Positions 17,109 to 26,090 of a stretch of DNA of 64,000 nt are shown piece by piece. Position numbers and translations under genes: made by a program. The notes under the pieces are model-generated. The model made no database searches. It was given only the letters and a program-made list of their open reading frames with translations, and was not told where the DNA came from. The stretch spans positions 372,001 through 436,000 of the forward strand of contig NZ_BMZO01000001.1 of assembly GCF_014652835.1 (NCBI RefSeq), read 5' to 3'. This DNA is from Limoniibacter endophyticus. Lineage in GTDB: Bacteria; Pseudomonadota; Alphaproteobacteria; Rhizobiales; Rhizobiaceae. Within the stretch, counting starts at the first letter, position 1, and each line of letters begins with the position of its first letter.

Positions 17109-17930
17109 CTACGCCGCCTTGGCCGTTTCAGGCGGGAGCATTACCGGCACAAGCTTCTCGCTCGCAATAGGCATATCTGACTGGATCTCCGTCCAACGGA
17201 GAATCTCCATTCTGCCGTCGAAATACTCGCCGACAGCTGTGCAACTTTCGACCCAGTCGCCGGTATTGATATATTCGATTCCGTCAATCACGCGGATCGT
17301 GGCATGATGGATATGGCCGCAAATGACGCCATCGACGTCGCTGCGCTGCGCTTCCTGAGCCACGACTTCTTCAAAGGAATCGATGAAGCTGACAGCTTTC
17401 TTGACGCTGCCCTTCGCCCAGGCCGAAAAAGACCAATACGGCATGCCAAGGAGCCTGCGGCCGAAGGCAACGGCGCGGTTGATGAGGATCGAGGCGTCAT
17501 AAGCGCGATCACCGAGATAAGCGAGCCAGCGAACATTGTGCACGATCGAGTCGAACTGGTCGCCGTGCAGGATCAGATATCGCTTGCCATTGGCATTGTG
17601 AAAGACGACGCGGTCGGCAACCTCGATGCCACCGAAATGGCGCCCCTGAAACTGGCGCAGGAACTCATCGTGATTTCCCGCAATATACGTAACCTTCGTT
17701 CCCTTGCGAGCTTGGCGGAGTATTTTTTGTACGACGTCATTATGCGATTGCGGCCAGTGCCAGGAGCGCTTCAGGCGCCAGCCATCAATGATATCGCCTA
17801 CCAAGTAGAGATGCTCGGCCTCATGGTGACGCAAAAAGTCGATGAGAAAATCCGCTTTTGCGGGCTTTGAGCCCAGATGCACGTCGGAAATGAACAGCGT
17901 TCGAAATTTGCGCGGTTCCCTCGCGGTCAT
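17109..17930 (-). CDS. LpxH-like UDP-2,3-diacylglucosamine diphosphatase / metallophosphoesterase
   Basis: Calcineurin-like phosphoesterase of 273 residues from the LpxH group (COG2908). The dinuclear metal motifs appear in order: DVHLGS at residues 16-21, GDIIDGW, GNHDEFL, LHGDQFDS and CGHIHHA. LpxH makes lipid X in lipid A synthesis, but most alphaproteobacteria use the unrelated LpxI for this, so the true substrate may differ; the general family call is firm and the reaction is not. The ATG at 17930 has GGAG eight bases upstream; the frame runs open to 18119 without family similarity. A small unknown gene follows at once. Confidence 0.85.
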   Translation of the reverse strand: MTAREPRKFRTLFISDVHLGSKPAKADFLIDFLRHHEAEHLYLVGDIIDGWRLKRSWHWPQSHNDVVQKILRQARKGTKVTYIAGNHDEFLRQFQGRHFGGIEVADRVVFHNANGKRYLILHGDQFDSIVHNVRWLAYLGDRAYDASILINRAVAFGRRLLGMPYWSFSAWAKGSVKKAVSFIDSFEEVVAQEAQRSDVDGVICGHIHHATIRVIDGIEYINTGDWVESCTAVGEYFDGRMEILRWTEIQSDMPIASEKLVPVMLPPETAKAA

Positions 17931-18085
17931 GATTCCGTCTCCGGCCGGATGAAAGCTGGTTTTCCTATGGCTGAATCGTGCAACAGAGATATGACGGACG
18001 ACGACAATCCTGACTATCCTGCAGCTTTCCTCGCCATCCACTTGTAAACTGAGAACCTGATTTGACCGGCTACCGCCAATGCAGC

Positions 18086-18151
18086 TAGAGCAGTCGTTCC
18101 GACGCAATTCTCGACGCAAAACCGGTTTTTACTTTTGCCGGAATTGCTCTA
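18086..18151. repeat. Palindromic intergenic repeat of the Rhizobiales type
   Basis: A 66-bp element in the gap between the phosphoesterase and malic enzyme genes. Its ends are the inverted 7-mers tagagca (18086-18092) and tgctcta (18145-18151), and the centre holds a perfect 12-bp palindrome, aaaaccggtttt (18118-18129). The wording (ttgccggaattgctct on one side, gacgcaaaaccggttttt in the middle) is that of a short palindromic repeat I recognise from intergenic regions of Brucella, Ochrobactrum and Mesorhizobium genomes. The left arm has diverged from the right. I see only this one copy in the window. Confidence 0.7.
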
Positions 18152-18206
18152 AAGGTTCGGCAACGGCTGGGGCCAGATGGCGCGAGATCAAAAAGGGCGA
18201 AGATAG

Positions 18207-20522
18207 ATGAGTTCAGAAGGCACAAAGAAAAACACCTCCGAGTTCGATCAGGCGGCGCTTTTCTTCCACCAGTTCCCAACCCCGGGGAAGCTTGAGATCC
18301 AGTCTACCAAGCCCCTTGGCAATCAGCGCGATCTGGCGCTTGCCTATTCGCCCGGCGTGGCAGTTCCCTGCCTCGCCATCAAGGATGATCCCGAATCTGC
18401 CGCCAAATACACCTCCCGCAGCAATCTGGTAGCGGTCGTCTCCAATGGCACAGCAGTTCTCGGCCTTGGCAATATCGGGCCTCTTGCCTCCAAGCCGGTA
18501 ATGGAAGGCAAGGCTGTCCTTTTCAAGAAGTTCGCCAATATCGATGTATTCGACATCGAACTGGATGCCCCGACCGTCGATCAAATGGTCAGCACGGTGG
18601 CAGCGCTCGAGCCAACCTTCGGCGGCATCAATCTGGAGGATATCAAGGCCCCAGAATGCTTTGAAATCGAAGAGCAGCTGAAAGAGCGCATGTCGATTCC
18701 GGTATTTCATGACGACCAGCATGGGACGGCGATCATCGTCGCGGCAGCCGTGCTGAACGGTCTCGACCTCGCCGGCAAGAAGATCGAGGACGTGAAGATC
18801 GTCACCTCAGGTGCTGGTGCGGCGGCCCTCGCGTGCCTCAATCTTCTTGTCTCTCTGGGTGCCAACACCGACAATATCTGGATCACCGACCGGCACGGCG
18901 TTGCCTATAAAGGCCGCGTCGAGGAGATGGACCGCTGGAAGGAACCCTATCTGAAGGAGACCGACAAGCGAGAGCTCGCTGACGTTATCGGTGATGCCGA
19001 CGTGTTCCTGGGTCTTTCCGCTGCGGGTGTGCTTAAACCCGAATTACTGGCCACAATGGCAGAAAAACCGCTCATTCTGGCGCTCGCCAACCCAACGCCG
19101 GAAATTATGCCCGAACTCGCGCGTGCGGCGCGCCCGGATGCTATGATCTGCACCGGCCGCTCCGACTTCCCTAATCAGGTGAACAACGTACTCTGCTTCC
19201 CCTATATCTTCCGAGGTGCGCTCGATTGCGGCGCTCGTGCCATTAACGAAGAGATGAAAATGGCCGCCGTACGCGCCATCGCAGCCCTTGCTCGCGAAGA
19301 ACCCTCAGACGTCGCGGCAAAGGCCTATTCCGGGGAAACACCGACATTCGGACCGGATTATTTGATTCCTTCGCCATTCGACCCGCGCCTCATCCTGCGC
19401 ATTGCACCAGCTGTTGCTCTGGCAGCAACGGAAAGCGGCGTTGCTGCACGTCCAATTGAGGACATGCCAGCGTATCTCGACAAGCTCAATCGCTTCGTCT
19501 TCCGCTCCGGTCTCGTGATGAAGCCAGTCTTCTCAGCCGCGAAGAACGCATCTGCCAACCGCGTCATCTATGCAGACGGCGAGGACGAGCGTGTCTTGCG
19601 CGCAGCCCAGATCGTGCTGGAAGACGGCACGGCACAACCGATCCTGATTGGTCGTCCCAACGTCGTCGACACCCGCCTCAAGCGCTACGGCTTGAAAATC
19701 CGCGCAGGCGTCGATTTTGAACTGATCAATCCAGAAGACGATCCACGTTATCGTAATTATGTCGATCTGCTGAGTCAGCTTGCCGGTCGTCGTGGCGTTT
19801 CACCGGAAGCAGCCCGCGCCCTGGTGCGCACAGATCCGACGGTGATTGCAGCACTTGCGATCAAACGCGGCGAGGCTGACGCCATGATCTGTGGCCTGGA
19901 AGGTCGATTCTCGCGTCATCTTCGTCATGTGAAACTTATCCTCGGAGCACGAGAAGGTCTTGGTGAGGACGATTTCTCCGCGCTCTCGCTGCTTATCAGC
20001 CAAAAGGGTGTGGTTTTCATGACCGACCCCTATGTCTCGGAAAATCCGAGCGCAGAAGAACTTGCACGGATGACCGTGCTTGCTGCCGAAGAAATCCGCC
20101 GCTTCGGCATCACGCCGAAAGCCGCTCTGCTTTCCCACTCCAACTTCGGATCGCGCGACACGGCGAGCGCACTCAAGATGCGCGCAGCCGCGGAAGTGCT
20201 GCGAAAAATCGCACCAGATCTCGAAGTCGATGGCGAAATGCATGGCGACTCCGCTTTATCGGAAGAGTTGCGTCAACGCGTCTATCCGCATTCGACGCTG
20301 AAAGGTGAAGCAAATCTACTGGTCTTCCCCAACATTGATGCGGCCAATATTGCCCTGACAACAATCCGTGAAATGACCAACTCCCTGCACGTCGGTCCAA
20401 TCCTGCTTGGGCCTGCTGCACCTGCGCATATTCTGACCCGTTCCGTCACGTCACGCGGTGTCGTTAACATGACCGCTCTCGCTGTCGTCGAAGCTAATAG
20501 CCGCGCCGTAAAGCCAAAATAA
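18207..20522 (+). CDS. maeB: NADP-dependent malic enzyme with C-terminal phosphotransacetylase-like domain
   Basis: Oxidatively decarboxylates malate to pyruvate, linking the TCA cycle to gluconeogenesis and NADPH supply. The 771-residue length is that of the MaeB class. The malic domain fills about 20-155 ([16 protein letters not shown], then [20 protein letters not shown]), the nucleotide-binding domain 165-400 ([17 protein letters not shown]) and the phosphotransacetylase-like domain 430-765 ([20 protein letters not shown]); in characterised MaeB proteins the last is regulatory, binding acetyl-CoA. A strong terminator follows 45 bases after the stop. The upstream gap carries the Rhizobiales palindromic repeat. 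Confidence 0.96.
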   Translation: MSSEGTKKNTSEFDQAALFFHQFPTPGKLEIQSTKPLGNQRDLALAYSPGVAVPCLAIKDDPESAAKYTSRSNLVAVVSNGTAVLGLGNIGPLASKPVMEGKAVLFKKFANIDVFDIELDAPTVDQMVSTVAALEPTFGGINLEDIKAPECFEIEEQLKERMSIPVFHDDQHGTAIIVAAAVLNGLDLAGKKIEDVKIVTSGAGAAALACLNLLVSLGANTDNIWITDRHGVAYKGRVEEMDRWKEPYLKETDKRELADVIGDADVFLGLSAAGVLKPELLATMAEKPLILALANPTPEIMPELARAARPDAMICTGRSDFPNQVNNVLCFPYIFRGALDCGARAINEEMKMAAVRAIAALAREEPSDVAAKAYSGETPTFGPDYLIPSPFDPRLILRIAPAVALAATESGVAARPIEDMPAYLDKLNRFVFRSGLVMKPVFSAAKNASANRVIYADGEDERVLRAAQIVLEDGTAQPILIGRPNVVDTRLKRYGLKIRAGVDFELINPEDDPRYRNYVDLLSQLAGRRGVSPEAARALVRTDPTVIAALAIKRGEADAMICGLEGRFSRHLRHVKLILGAREGLGEDDFSALSLLISQKGVVFMTDPYVSENPSAEELARMTVLAAEEIRRFGITPKAALLSHSNFGSRDTASALKMRAAAEVLRKIAPDLEVDGEMHGDSALSEELRQRVYPHSTLKGEANLLVFPNIDAANIALTTIREMTNSLHVGPILLGPAAPAHILTRSVTSRGVVNMTALAVVEANSRAVKPK

Positions 20523-20567
20523 TACCGGGCGTTTTCTCTTTTCCTCTTTGGAATTTTAGTGCAATCT

Positions 20568-20605
20568 AATGCACGCCTTCCCTTGGAAGGCGTGCATTGT
20601 TTTTT
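20568..20605 (+). terminator. Rho-independent terminator of maeB
   Basis: A perfect 14-bp stem (20568-20581 with 20585-20598) with a three-base loop is followed by G and then six T residues. It lies 45 bases after the maeB stop and before the DUF2865 gene, so it closes the malic enzyme transcript. Confidence 0.92.
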
Positions 20606-20691
20606 CCTGCTACCCTTGGAATATCTCCATAGACCGTGAAAGTAGATTCAAGAGGATATGCATTCTTAAGGGGTGTCGCGAATAATTTTAC

Positions 20692-21783
20692 GTGATGCTC
20701 CACCAGAGTACATACAGGATGCTGAAGATGTCGTGGCGTTTCGTTGCATTCGCATTTCTCGTACTGTCTTTCTCGCTTTTATCCGGTGAAAGTGTCGCGC
20801 AATCCCGGCAATGCCGACAAATCAGCATTGAACTTTCTTCTCTTCCCGCGGCTGCCCGTGATAATGGCGCTCAACGCCGACAGATGCAGCGCCTTCAGGC
20901 CGCGCTGAACCGGGAAAACTGCAACAGCGGCTTTCTTGGTCTTGGTGGTGGTCGCTCCTGCCCCAAAATACGTAGTGATATCCGCAACTTGCAAAACGCG
21001 ATGGGCGGAGCCCGAACGAGCAGCGCTGCCATTCAGCAACGTCGAGCTCGTCTTTTGTCCGCCCTGCGCAATTATAAATGCGATGCCGCGGCTGGCGATC
21101 GGACTCGGAACGTCGAAAAAGCAGCAGTGAGAAGAGGAAGTGACAACGCCAACTCTTCCCGACGCAATCGGGAGGGGCAGGAGCGCACGCAGCGTGCCGA
21201 TAATGGGACGGTTCCACGCCTCGCAGCTGGTCGGTACCGCACTTTATGTGTTCGCAGCTGCGATGGCTATTTCTTCCCGATCTCAGGCGTTTCCAATCGC
21301 GCTGATTTCACTCGCGACCAGAAAAACTGCCAAGCGATGTGCCCGGCAGGAGATGCTCAGCTTTATTATCACGACGTCAATGATGAAGAGAGCGAAGACA
21401 TGGTTGCCGTGACGACTGGGCGGCCATATCTTGACCTGCCCGCGGCCTTCGACTACCGCTCTCTTTCCTCCAGCCGACCCGGTTGTACCTGCCAGCCGAA
21501 TGGCGGGAAGCGTCCTCCTATGAGCGTGAGGGCTGCAAAGACGATCAGGTCCAGCAAATTACCCGTTCCCGCAATACTTCCGCTTATACGGCCGGACCCA
21601 CATGCGGCTCCGGAAATAATCGCAAATATTGAAGGCGGCTTGAACAAAAACTCGATCATGAAGCTCTTTGCGGAAACGGGAGAAACCACCCAAGGGAGCG
21701 TCAGGGTCGTCGGGCCAGTGTTTCTTCCCGACCCAAAAGGGGCAATAGATCTGCAAGCTCGGGTCCTGAAGACCTCCCGGTAA
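20692..21783 (+). CDS. DUF2865 domain-containing exported protein
   Basis: Exported protein of 363 residues of the DUF2865 family, restricted as far as I know to Rhizobiales and of unknown function. A signal peptide ends near residue 36 (SGESVAQS). Cysteine-bearing stretches include [10 protein letters not shown], the central [34 protein letters not shown] and [10 protein letters not shown]; the conserved cysteines suggest periplasmic disulfides. The C-terminus [18 protein letters not shown] is also family-typical, so the gene is intact. Its last 83 bases overlap the 3' end of gltX on the opposite strand. Confidence 0.85.
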   Translation: MMLHQSTYRMLKMSWRFVAFAFLVLSFSLLSGESVAQSRQCRQISIELSSLPAAARDNGAQRRQMQRLQAALNRENCNSGFLGLGGGRSCPKIRSDIRNLQNAMGGARTSSAAIQQRRARLLSALRNYKCDAAAGDRTRNVEKAAVRRGSDNANSSRRNREGQERTQRADNGTVPRLAAGRYRTLCVRSCDGYFFPISGVSNRADFTRDQKNCQAMCPAGDAQLYYHDVNDEESEDMVAVTTGRPYLDLPAAFDYRSLSSSRPGCTCQPNGGKRPPMSVRAAKTIRSSKLPVPAILPLIRPDPHAAPEIIANIEGGLNKNSIMKLFAETGETTQGSVRVVGPVFLPDPKGAIDLQARVLKTSR

Positions 21784-23080
21784 GCGCAATACGTAGGGGC
21801 ATGAAAAGCTGGCGACCTTTGCGCCCGCTTGTTTTCTTCACGACATCCGTCCACGTTTTCCAGGTTTCACGGCTCCATGGCTCCGGGGGCAAATGATCGA
21901 AAGCCTCTCGTACGAAAGCAACGTCCTGGCCATCCAGACTTTCCGTCTTGTCTGGACCTCGTGTCACGATGCCCCACCAGTCGGCAGCTTCATCGACGCG
22001 TGAGAGATTGCCGCGAATAAGTTCCCAGAAATTTTCCGTCTTGCCGCCGGCGATCCCCAACCGCGTGAGACGCGGCTGCACCGCTTCGTATGAGAGGTTA
22101 TGTACCAGCTCCTTGTTCAAAACCCAAAGTTCCTCCGGATCGAACTTCGACGACGACTTGGCGCTGCTATCCGGTGTAAATTGCGCAGCAAGCGTGGCCA
22201 TGTCGGGCTTCGCTTCCACTGCCGAGGAAGTACCTATAAGCGATGCGAGCGATGCCACCGCCATCGGCTCGACGCCTTCCTCACGCAGGCTCTTGATGGA
22301 AAGTGCGCCGCTGCGCTTCGACAACCCCTCACCGCTGGTCGTGGTGATGAGATTGTGGTGGCCGAATTTCGGCGCTTGTCCCTTACCAGCCAAGGCCTCG
22401 AAAATGGCGATCTGCACACCGGTATTGGTCACATGATCGTCGCCGCGAATGATATGGGTCACTCCCATATCGATGTCATCGACGACGGAAGGCAGCGTGT
22501 AGAGATAAGTGCCGTCCTCGCGGATCAGCACCGGATCGGAAAGAGAGCCGAGATCCACGGTCTGCGGACCACGAACAACGTCATCCCATTCAACAACATG
22601 GCGGGCGACCACAAAGGGATCAGCATCAAAATTGGGAAGAAGGAAGCGCCAGTGCGGTTTCCTCCCCTCGGCTGCATATTCAGCTTTCTGCTCTTCGGTT
22701 AGTTTCAGCGCCGCACGATCATAGACCGGCGGCAGGCGACGCGACAATTGTATCTTGCGCCGCAGTTCCAGTTCCTCTGCCGTTTCGTAGCATGCATAAA
22801 GAAGGCCCGCTTCGCGTAACGTCTGCGCCGCAGCATGGTAAATTGCAAAACGTTCTGACTGCTTGGCGGTTTGCGCAGGCTTGATGCCCAGCCAGTCCAG
22901 ATCTTCTGCAATCTGACGCGCATATTCATCCTTCGAACGCTCAACATCCGTGTCGTCGAAGCGCAGGATAAACGCACCGCCGTTCTTCAGCGCAAAAAGC
23001 CAGTTGAATAATGCAGTGCGTGCATTGCCAATGTGAATATTGCCGGTAGGCGACGGCGCGAAACGAACGGTAACGGACAT
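21701..23080 (-). CDS. gltX: Glutamyl-tRNA synthetase
   Basis: Class I aminoacyl-tRNA synthetase charging tRNA with glutamate, 459 residues. The ATP-binding HIGH motif appears as [19 protein letters not shown] (residues 10-28, HIGN) and the KMSKS-type loop as [11 protein letters not shown]. Alphaproteobacteria often carry two GltX proteins, one of which charges tRNA(Gln) for conversion by GatCAB; this could be either, and gatB lies 18 kb away. The gene starts 27 bases after nadE on the same strand. Its end overlaps the convergent DUF2865 gene by 83 bases, but both C-termini look conserved. Confidence 0.95.
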   Translation of the reverse strand: MSVTVRFAPSPTGNIHIGNARTALFNWLFALKNGGAFILRFDDTDVERSKDEYARQIAEDLDWLGIKPAQTAKQSERFAIYHAAAQTLREAGLLYACYETAEELELRRKIQLSRRLPPVYDRAALKLTEEQKAEYAAEGRKPHWRFLLPNFDADPFVVARHVVEWDDVVRGPQTVDLGSLSDPVLIREDGTYLYTLPSVVDDIDMGVTHIIRGDDHVTNTGVQIAIFEALAGKGQAPKFGHHNLITTTSGEGLSKRSGALSIKSLREEGVEPMAVASLASLIGTSSAVEAKPDMATLAAQFTPDSSAKSSSKFDPEELWVLNKELVHNLSYEAVQPRLTRLGIAGGKTENFWELIRGNLSRVDEAADWWGIVTRGPDKTESLDGQDVAFVREAFDHLPPEPWSRETWKTWTDVVKKTSGRKGRQLFMPLRIALTGRSSGPELADLLPLLGREETLARRP

Positions 23081-23107
23081 GATTAACCTGTAAAAGCGTT
23101 CAAAAAA

Positions 23108-24772
23108 TCAGTTCTTGTCGCGGAAGCGATTGGTGATCGGATAGCGCCGGTCGCGCCCAAAATTCTTGCGGGTGATCTTCACGCCCGGTGCGGCCTGACG
23201 GCGCTTGTACTCGGCAATGTAGAGCAGGTTTTCGATACGCTCGACCGTCTCCCGATCGTGCCCTCGTGCCAAAACCTCTGGGACCGACATCTCATTCTCA
23301 ACAAAACACTCAAGAATGTCATCAAGTACCGGATACGGCGGCAGTGAATCCTCGTCTTTCTGATCAGGGCGCAATTCAGCGGATGGTGCCTTCTCGATGA
23401 TCGACATGGGAATCACTTCGCCGCTTGGTCCAAGCGCAGTTGCCGGCACATGGGCATTGCGCCAGCGCGACAGCGCGTAAACCTGCATCTTGTAAAGGTC
23501 CTTGATCGGGTTGAAGCCGCCATTCATGTCGCCATAAAGCGTAGCGTAGCCAACCGACATCTCGGACTTATTGCCGGTGGTGACGACCATAGCGCCGAAC
23601 TTGTTCGAGATCGCCATCAGTATGACGCCGCGCGACCGCGACTGAAGATTTTCCTCCGTGACGCCACTATTCGTGCCTTCGAACATCTCGGCCAGAGCGC
23701 TTGTAAAGCCTTCCACCGGTTCGACGATAGGAACCGTATCATAGCGACAACCGAGTGCTTTGGCGCAGGCCTCCGCGTCCTTGATCGATCCCTCGGACGT
23801 GTAGCGATATGGCAGCATGACGCAATGCACGCGCTCCTCGCCCAGCGCATCGACGGCCAGCGCCGCACAGATGGCCGAATCGATGCCGCCAGAAAGCCCA
23901 AGCACCACACTTTTGAAGCCGTTCTTGTTCACATAGTCGCGGAGCCCCAGCATGCAGGCTCGATAATCGGCTTCTTCATTTTCTGGCAGGCGGCTCATCG
24001 GTGCTTCCGCGCAGACAAATCCGCTTTCCTCGCGCTTCCAGGTAGTGACTAGAACGCTTTCCTCGAACTGGCTCATCTGCATGACGAGCTTCTTTTCCGC
24101 AGAAATTGCGAAGGAGGCGCCATCGAACACGAGCTCATCCTGGCCTCCTACCTGATTGGCATAGATCAAGGGAAGATTGGTTTCGATAACCTGCCGGATT
24201 GCGACCTGATAGCGGTGATCCATCTTGTCTCGATGGTAGGGCGAGCCATTGGGAACCAGAAGTATCTCGGCGCCACTCTCGGCAAGCGTCTCACAAACAC
24301 CTAGATTGCCCCAGATATCCTCGCACACAGGAACGCCGATGCGCACACCGCGGAAATTGACCGGTCCTTGCAGTTCGGGACCTGCCTGAAAAACGCGCTT
24401 CTCATCAAACTCGCCATAATTTGGAAGATCAATCTTGAAGCGTTCGGCAATCACCTTGCCACCATCGGCAATTAGAACGCCGTTATGCAACCCGCTGTCG
24501 CGCTTTAACGGAGTGCCTATGACAATGCCGGGACCATTGTCAGCCGTATCCGCCACCAGCTCAAGGGCTGTGCGCTCACAAGCCGCGACAAAAGCCGGCT
24601 TCAGCACGAGATCTTCCGGTGGGTACCCTGCAATAAACAGTTCCGTATAGAGAACGAGGTCTGCACCGGCTTGTGCCGCTTCCGCCCGAGCAGCGCGCGC
24701 CTTGGCAAGGTTGCCTGCAATATCTCCGACGGTTGGATTGAGCTGGGCGATTGCAATGCGCAGAACGTTCAT
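23108..24772 (-). CDS. nadE: Glutamine-dependent NAD+ synthetase
   Basis: Last step of NAD+ synthesis: amidates nicotinic acid adenine dinucleotide using ammonia released from glutamine. Two domains are present. The nitrilase-type glutaminase (about 1-270) has the Glu-Lys-Cys triad in LYTELFIAGYP, RFKIDLPNYGEF and GVPVCEDIWG; the synthetase domain (about 285-554) has the ATP P-loop VLGLSGGIDSAICAAL. I use the ATG at 24772, where the conserved MNVLRIAIAQLNPTVGDI begins and GTGAG lies close upstream; the frame also allows 24790. It precedes gltX. Confidence 0.95.
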   Translation of the reverse strand: MNVLRIAIAQLNPTVGDIAGNLAKARAARAEAAQAGADLVLYTELFIAGYPPEDLVLKPAFVAACERTALELVADTADNGPGIVIGTPLKRDSGLHNGVLIADGGKVIAERFKIDLPNYGEFDEKRVFQAGPELQGPVNFRGVRIGVPVCEDIWGNLGVCETLAESGAEILLVPNGSPYHRDKMDHRYQVAIRQVIETNLPLIYANQVGGQDELVFDGASFAISAEKKLVMQMSQFEESVLVTTWKREESGFVCAEAPMSRLPENEEADYRACMLGLRDYVNKNGFKSVVLGLSGGIDSAICAALAVDALGEERVHCVMLPYRYTSEGSIKDAEACAKALGCRYDTVPIVEPVEGFTSALAEMFEGTNSGVTEENLQSRSRGVILMAISNKFGAMVVTTGNKSEMSVGYATLYGDMNGGFNPIKDLYKMQVYALSRWRNAHVPATALGPSGEVIPMSIIEKAPSAELRPDQKDEDSLPPYPVLDDILECFVENEMSVPEVLARGHDRETVERIENLLYIAEYKRRQAAPGVKITRKNFGRDRRYPITNRFRDKN

Positions 24773-24833
24773 TTGGCTCACTTCGGTCATGACATGTTTC
24801 GGTCATTGTATAGCGCATCGGAAAACGCTTTGC

Positions 24834-25682
24834 CTACCACCCTCGAAGCGCACGCCCAAGCAAACTCAAATGACGGCAGAGCGGGGAAACAGACGGGGGA
24901 GCAGAAAGACAGCGCTGCGGGTCTGCCTCGATCCGATCAAGATAGTGCCCAACTATGGAAAGTGGCAGGAAAGCGGGGCGCAAGCCTGGAGGCACAGCTT
25001 TCGCAGCCTTCTCGAAATCGCGCAAATGTTGACGTGCCACGGCAGCAAGTGCGGCGACGGCCATGCCGCTGCGCCCATCACCTGCCGCATTGAATTCCTG
25101 GGCCGACAAGCCTGTCGCGTTCAAAATATCTCCGGGCATGTAAACCTGTCCGCGGCGGCGATGCGCTGGTAACGCTCGAAGAATCGCGACCATTCCCTGT
25201 GCGCAACCGCCGTGTCCTGCAGCGTCGGCAAAACCTGCCGCGCTCACCGGATCAAGAATGAGCGCCGCAAGCTGAAGCAGTGCGCTCGAGGTCTCGCCGA
25301 GATATCCTTCGAGATGGGTCTTCGACGGCATCGGATCGTCATAAAGGTCGAAAATTCGCGCTTCCAGATAGTTGTCAAAAGCTTGAAGAGGCAGAGCGTA
25401 AACAGTGATCGCTTCATTCAACGAGGAAAGAACCGGATGCCCCTGCTCTGCGTCGGCAGCGCCACGTGCCGCCGCCTGCAACTGATCACGCCACCATTGA
25501 ATACGCATTTCACCGGCGAGTGGCTGCGTCACCTTCTCGCGAATACCGGCGATCTCGACATTGAAGGCATAAAGCGCCTGCAAGGCGCGACGCTTTTCAG
25601 CAGGCGCGAAAAGCGTCGCGAGATAACGATCGGAATCGGCGCTGCGTAAATCTGCGGCGATTGCATCGGCGCTGTCGGCCAT
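24834..25682 (-). CDS. Squalene/phytoene synthase-like protein (NDUFAF6-type)
   Basis: All-helical trans-isoprenyl synthase fold, 282 residues, with family stretches RALQALYAFNVEIAGIRE and MRIQWWRDQL. The second aspartate-rich motif of real synthases (usually around NILRDVxED) reads VAILRALPAHRRRGQVYMP here, without aspartates, so catalysis is doubtful. That state matches NDUFAF6, the human complex I assembly factor of this fold. It lies six bases after the Mth938-domain gene, whose human counterpart NDUFAF3 is also a complex I assembly factor, and downstream of secDF. I infer an assembly role rather than terpene synthesis. Confidence 0.82.
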   Translation of the reverse strand: MADSADAIAADLRSADSDRYLATLFAPAEKRRALQALYAFNVEIAGIREKVTQPLAGEMRIQWWRDQLQAAARGAADAEQGHPVLSSLNEAITVYALPLQAFDNYLEARIFDLYDDPMPSKTHLEGYLGETSSALLQLAALILDPVSAAGFADAAGHGGCAQGMVAILRALPAHRRRGQVYMPGDILNATGLSAQEFNAAGDGRSGMAVAALAAVARQHLRDFEKAAKAVPPGLRPAFLPLSIVGHYLDRIEADPQRCLSAPPSVSPLCRHLSLLGRALRGW

Positions 25683-25688
25683 CAGGCG

Positions 25689-26090
25689 TCAAGCCTCGTC
25701 CACGGCAATGAGGGCCGCCGCAACGCGGCGTTCTTCGGCAAGGAGCACATTATACGTGCGGACTGCCGCACCCGTCGACATTGGATCGGCAGAAAGCCCA
25801 TGTTCCTTCAACATAACGCGCATGGCGCGCGGGATTGGCATCAATTCCTTGCCCGTCCCCACCAGGAGAAACTCGATCTCCGCCTTTTCGGCGATAATCG
25901 GGCTCAGATCCTCAATTTCTACCGGCCAGACAGGTTGGACTTTCCAGCCGTGTACCCCTGAGGGCAGACAGAGGATCGAGCCCTTATGGGACATATCCGC
26001 GAAGCGAAATCCACCATTTCCGTAAGCCTCAATAGGAGCCTTGCCGGGAAAATGCGCTTCGCGGATCAATATACCCTTGTTCTGCTCCAT
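25689..26090 (-). CDS. Mth938-like domain protein (NDUFAF3 homologue)
   Basis: Compact 133-residue protein of the Mth938/DUF498 family, homologous to human NDUFAF3, needed early in complex I assembly. Recognisable parts are YGNGGFRFADMSHKGSIL, the central VEIEDLSPIIAEKAEIEFLL and MSTGAAVRTYNVLLAEERRV. There is no signal peptide, so it acts in the cytoplasm or at the inner face of the membrane. Its ATG overlaps the secDF stop by one base (TGATG), pointing to coupled translation with the membrane-insertion machinery. Biochemical activity is unknown. Confidence 0.9.
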   Translation of the reverse strand: MEQNKGILIREAHFPGKAPIEAYGNGGFRFADMSHKGSILCLPSGVHGWKVQPVWPVEIEDLSPIIAEKAEIEFLLVGTGKELMPIPRAMRVMLKEHGLSADPMSTGAAVRTYNVLLAEERRVAAALIAVDEA

